From Paramoeba atlantica (lineage: Eukaryota > Discosea): 64,000 nucleotides of DNA. Location of the stretch: NCBI GenBank assembly GCA_977017575.1, contig CDRNVI010000026.1, positions 186,001-250,000 of the forward strand, written 5' to 3'. Below the pieces are notes generated by a model that saw only the letters and a list, made by a program, of their open reading frames with translations, was not told the origin of the DNA and did no database searches. Positions 60,133-64,000 of the stretch are shown piece by piece (positions within the stretch are counted from its first letter, which is position 1; each line of letters starts with the position of its first letter). A program made the position numbers and the translations under genes.

Positions 60133-60898
60133 TTTTGTTCGTGTTTATGGTAAAAATATTGATGGGATCTTATGAATGCCGTTGTCCAACATCAATGCTT
60201 TCCTCGGCGGTATTCTTTTTCGTATATTAAAACAAGTCGCTTTACAAAACACTGTATGTTTGTACCGAATTCCTAAACGACGTGTAGATGATTTTCTATT
60301 TTGAGATACTCCATATTCAGGAGTTACACCAATTTACTAGATTATTATTTATTTTAAAAGAAAAACTTTTATAAATTTCGATCTTAAAGCGTCGAACGAA
60401 TGATGAGGAAAGCTTGCATCACTAAACCTCTTTAAAAAAATCCGTTCAAGAACTGCCAATGGGTTACTGTGCCAAGATATAGTGCCAAGAGGTAACATGA
60501 TGGGTATTCACGATTCTGGAACATTTTGACATCGACTCATCGATTCGAATTACATCGAGTCAATTTTGAGAGTCGATTTCTCGTCCATGAAAAGACGTTC
60601 GGCGCATGGTACCTCAAACTTTGAGGCTCAAAGTCTCATCGGGGTTCCTGTGACGGGTAGTTCCGGAATGTTAGGAGTTGTTCGGGGCTCCAATATTGAC
60701 GATCTGCTACTCTACCATGGCGTGTGCCGCGCGTTTGGCGTCAGCCTCTTAAGTGCAATAAAAATGAGTAAAAACCGATGTAAAAACTTAGCTTTTCTGA
60801 GAAGGGGATCATTATCGACAAGACTGTATGCTAAAGGACAAGATTTTCTTATTTTACTTCTAAACGCTTTATAACGTATGCTAGACTTTGCCTAGAGC
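60133..60898. other. Intergenic with a doubtful small frame
   Basis: AT-rich. A 102-codon frame at 60,566-60,874 shows no recognisable family. A direct-repeat phrase around ATCGAGTCAATTTTGAGAGTCG is near 60,557. Nothing else seen. Confidence 0.4.
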
Positions 60899-61105
60899 AT
60901 GCTGTGTGCCTGTATTTGGAAAATACTTAAACTGCTCTGCTTTGCGACACTAATATACTTGGCCTGTAGCATTCCGGAGTATCGATCAGTCTTCGGCACA
61001 GCTGCGGCGTTAGTTGTAGTGATCGGGTTTCGCTTATGGCGAAGGATTAACTGTTGTTCACGAAGTGAAATAGCACAAAACCCCGAAATGCGTCCCGTAC
61101 GTTAA
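60899..61105 (+). CDS. Hypothetical small membrane protein
   Basis: 68 codons with two hydrophobic stretches (LLCFATLIYLACSI, about 11-25; FGTAAALVVVIGF, about 32-44) and a basic, Cys-containing end. Both lengths would just span a membrane. No homologue recognised; chance is quite possible. Confidence 0.3.
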   Translation: MLCACIWKILKLLCFATLIYLACSIPEYRSVFGTAAALVVVIGFRLWRRINCCSRSEIAQNPEMRPVR

Positions 61106-62045
61106 GTTTGAGGGGATAGATATACCGCGTACTACTGTATACTACTGTAGTTTTACCGTTCTTATTGATTCACACACAAAGATTGGAACTGGATCCAAAG
61201 TTTTGCAATGTTATGAAGCAAATGTCCGAAACAAGTAAGAAGAGCAATGTGAGGACTGAGAAGTTGACCTCAGGACGATATTCTCACGATCTGTGCTCCC
61301 AATCGGTGTAGAACGACTGCTTTATCAGTAATTGGGTCATGTTGACACTATTGAAAGCTCTCCCGCGCGGATGATGCATAGGAGGTAGTAAAAAGTGTCC
61401 ATGTTTTCCCTGTTACTTTTCCGAAAGATTGTCTACCCCATCGCGGTAAATTCAGCGGTAAGAGCAAGAGCAGCGGTAAGAGAGTCGGACTCTCTTCAAA
61501 TCTGTATGAATTTCTAAATCTGTGCGTAAAAAAAGTACGTAATTCCTACTCCTCGTTCGCAATTTTCTTGGCAGACAATCGTTTGCGTTGCTGAGCGGTC
61601 CCAAAGGTGTGGAGGATTGGCAGCACGATTTTCCACGGGTTGGATCGGAATCTCAATTCGGAAAAGAATAATATGTGTTTGTCGGAAGGGAGTTACGATA
61701 GATAACTCAATGCGGCGTGAAGCTCGTGACCACCGTTGCTGTACATGTAGTGTGCAGCTAGAAGGTGAGATGCACAGCAACCAAGAGCAAATTTGGCCGA
61801 CAGGATTTTAAATCATAAATCATTTATGAACATCATCGATTCTTTTGTTCAGCAATACGGATCATGAATACTCAGTACTACTACTATAACCTCTTATTCC
61901 ATACCGTAAGTTGTTATCGATTGTATCCAACCCAAAATGGAGAAGTTCGGGACCTCCTCGCGGTCTTGCCTGACACTGCCATTTATTGATGGTACCTAAC
62001 GCTGACCTAAGAACACTCGCAAACTGATATTATTAAGGATACATG
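61106..62045. other. Intergenic, no gene seen
   Basis: A phrase GCGGTAAGAGCAAGAGCAGC and hairpin GAGAGTCGGACTCTC lie near 61,455-61,495. A tRNA was considered and not supported. Otherwise unremarkable. Confidence 0.4.
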
Positions 62046-62141
62046 TACTCTGACCCCCACTTAATTGTCATACCCTAACTACAATTGTCCGTTTTTTTTC
62101 CTCGAAAAAGTGGTGACAAATAAGGGGGGAAAGTCACAGTA
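62046..62141. mobile_element. Mariner-type MITE, about 96 bp
   Basis: TA then CTCTGACCCCCACTTAATTG at the left and, reverse-complemented, CTGTGACTTTCCCCCCTTAT with TTGTCA at the right, ending in TA. The ends pair with a 3-4 base offset. TA on both sides fits a Tc1/mariner target. Confidence 0.7.
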
Positions 62142-62968
62142 CTATACGTCGTACTATACAATGATATACGTTTAATATCGTTCTCGTGTCTTTTGTGTTA
62201 TCTACTCTACACTCTGTCTGATGATTCTGCTTAACAAAGCATTTTATACTATGACATTCATGATAAACTTCGTCTTTCGCTCCTATCTGATTTTTCGGTC
62301 AAAGGGGCATATTTTTGTACCAAGTATTTTTTTCAATGAAATTTCTCCCCGACGAGTAGAAAAAAGTTCTTAAATATACAAAAACATTTTATCGTTCCTC
62401 ATTAGTACTATCCAGAAATATTACGAATACTTGTATTGCGGGATTGCAATCACCTTTCACCTTCGCACAGTGCTGAAGTGTTTTTATACATTCTAGGAAG
62501 GAATGTTCATCCCGTACCTCGATGGTATGAATTAATTCACTCAAATGTATCACACCCTTCGCAGTCAAAGCTCATATTAAATGTGATTTTAAGGGTGGTC
62601 CAAACTTTCTTTGCATAACGGTTCCTTAGTAATGAAAGATTCCAATAAATTATCAGAAATTATTCAAATATTATAAAAATCGTTTTCAGTCAGTCGGAAG
62701 AGTTGGTACAAAAATTTCCTTTTCACTCAATTATCACACCAGTGGCAGAGAACTCGGGGAGGGGGGGGGTCGATGAATGGTGATCAAACGTGCAGTCCGT
62801 GCAATGAACGATTGTTTTTTTGAAAAGGAGTGGAAAATGCGATTTTATCGCTCACTTACCTTGATTCTCAGGAAACCACCTTGTGGAGCGTCGAGATGTA
62901 CAGAAACAGTACCTTTATCTGTAAAAGGAATAATTCCCTGTATGCATGTTTTTTCAGCGCAAAAACGG
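62142..62968. other. Spacer with two dispersed repeats
   Basis: 62,296-62,415 resembles 10,738-10,862. 62,537-62,578 (TTCACTCAAATGTATCACAC and on) recurs at 63,752-63,795. No gene. Confidence 0.5.
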
Positions 62969-63178
62969 TTTTTTTTTGCAATTAATAGGGGGAGGGAGAA
63001 GTCTGGAACGCGGCATTGCCTCTATTTTTTTACCCAGTATTTGAACCATGGTCCATATTTGAAAACAAGCTACTACGTAAGGTATATAGAAACTATAAAA
63101 CCAACTTTGCCACTTCCCAACTTTCCCACCTCCCCTTACCCAACTTCCACCTTTCCAGAGAGGGTAAGGCTCGGAAGG
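62969..63178 (-). mobile_element. LINE-B family 3' tail fragment
   Basis: Minus strand: GGTAAGGGGAGGTGGGAAAG, TACTGGGTAAAAAAATAGAG, AATGCCGCGTT, then CCCCCTATTAATTGC and A9. It matches the last 300 bp of LINE-B. Sequence beyond 63,178 (to about 63,350) is not from LINE-B and may be a SINE-like head. Confidence 0.7.
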
Positions 63179-63435
63179 AAGACGTCCTCCGGTCGGTTCA
63201 AGGCGCCCCCTGGACCCCTATTCCCAAGGCTTTTTTCACGTCTCCATGCTTACACGTGTATGTCCAGTGGGAAAGTGCGGTTCTCCTTGGGACATGTGAT
63301 TTCTTCCCCGTAGACCGGAACTCCCATATTGCATCATACAGGTAAGCCTGCAGAGATTTATATGGTGAAAACGCGCACAATACGCGTTTTTGTCACCTGT
63401 TTCTATTCAGCAGCACTGAGAATGTTCTCCTGCAT

Positions 63436-63621
63436 CTAATTTTTGTCGTTGCGGTGTTGATACACTATGAAGCTCCCACTCAGAGCCTGCACGGTCATAT
63501 TGCGCCGGCACTCAGCCACCAGCTCATCATCACCCATAAATAGAGAGTTGAGAGTTCGCCCAGCACTACTTATTTTCCCTCTCGCTCCGACTTCGAAAAC
63601 GAGTAGGAAAGTGCGGGACAA
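63436..63621 (-). pseudogene. LINE-A C-terminal fragment
   Basis: VFEVGARGKISSAGRTLNSLF and MGDDELVAECRRNMTVQAL align with CFEVGARGLPSTTLRHINRL and FLGDKALSDKCRVEVI of the minus-strand LINE-A. Only the end of the protein survives. Confidence 0.7.
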
Positions 63622-63796
63622 GAACGGAATTCCGTTGGGTTGAAGGCGTGACCGGTACCTCTGGACGAACGCCTAGCTACTAGCCTCTTTCCGGTTCTAG
63701 GACAGCCAGCGTGCGCGTGTCCATGTTCATCTCATACGTCGATGGTGGGGTTTAATTCACTCAAATGTATCATACCCTTCGCAGTCAAAGCTCATA

Positions 63797-64000
63797 GGAA
63801 GCTAGTCCTAGTGGACGTGAAGATGGTAAACCCACTGGCCCCGTCCTACGTGGACAAGGAGGCAGCTGAGCCCTCCTTCACCGTGAGGCAGGCTGAGCAC
63901 CTCAAAAGGCGCACTCACGAGGAAATGGCGGGGGCCAGGGAGATGGATTTCTTCCCTTTGGCCTTCACCACGTACGGTGTCCCCGGCCCCGAGACCCTCC
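63797..64000 (+). pseudogene. 5'-truncated LINE-B, continuing past the window
   Basis: From GGAAGCTAGTCCTAGTGGAC to the last base it matches 7,877-8,080 with only a handful of changes (KMV for TVV, DKE for DRE, EHL for ERL). It begins mid-endonuclease, directly after the repeat phrase at 63,752-63,795. This is the closest relative of the unit 1/2 LINE-B in the window. Confidence 0.85.

Noticed and set aside
61440-61500. tRNA-like sequence
   Set aside because: It has a hairpin in a plausible anticodon position but no acceptor stem, no T-loop GTTCRA and no CCA-side pairing.

Overview
The window is eukaryotic nuclear DNA, dominated by transposable elements, from an intron-poor protist or alga. 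The two clear housekeeping-type genes (an N-terminal-motor kinesin and a CX9C mitochondrial protein) and six leucine-rich-repeat (LRR) genes are each a single open frame. TATA-like boxes lie upstream of some LRR genes and no splice-leader-like acceptor is obvious, which argues weakly against a kinetoplastid. I cannot name the species; an intron-poor alga such as a red alga is a guess only.

Layout. (1) 1-26,097 is a tandem segmental duplication with period 16,395 bp. Bases 1-9,702 are the end of unit 1 and 9,703-26,097 is all of unit 2; I saw one base difference in 9.7 kb. Each unit holds a three-level nest: a non-LTR retrotransposon here called LINE-A, split by a second one (LINE-B), which is itself split by a PIF/Harbinger-like DNA transposon. 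Unit 2 also shows a truncated Tc1/mariner element, two LRR genes and a hexamer-rich satellite. (2) 26,527-33,003 is a second, nearly intact LINE-A on the minus strand, enclosed by inverted repeats of a mariner/MITE-like element. (3) 33.2-40.2 kb is a plus-strand run of four more LRR genes with a MITE, foldbacks and a 26-bp perfect palindrome. (4) 41.2-55.6 kb is a transposon graveyard: a tyrosine-recombinase relic, a hAT transposase gene, SINE-like tails, a broken DIRS/VIPER-like fossil, a 5'-truncated LINE-B relative and a decayed second hAT. (5) 56.7-61.1 kb is gene territory (kinesin, four-CX9C protein, small hypotheticals). (6) 62-64 kb returns to fragments of MITE, LINE-B and LINE-A.

The most unusual features are the arrays of CxHxC...CxHxCCK zinc motifs, like the C-terminal motif of Mer3/HFM1 helicases, in the N-terminal half of LINE-A; the LRR family with a conserved GKVRGxxLPQEY leader and a W-x-GV-x-C cap; a 2A-like motif in LINE-B; and the tandem duplication, whose junction lies in the window and which predicts two more LRR genes just outside it.

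The elements relate to one another as hosts and parasites. LINE-A copies serve as targets for LINE-B, LINE-B for the Harbinger element, and LINE-B 3' tails recur on short SINE-like pieces. The LRR genes are interspersed with these repeats and look like an expanding family. All function calls rest on motif reading; no search or alignment software was run.
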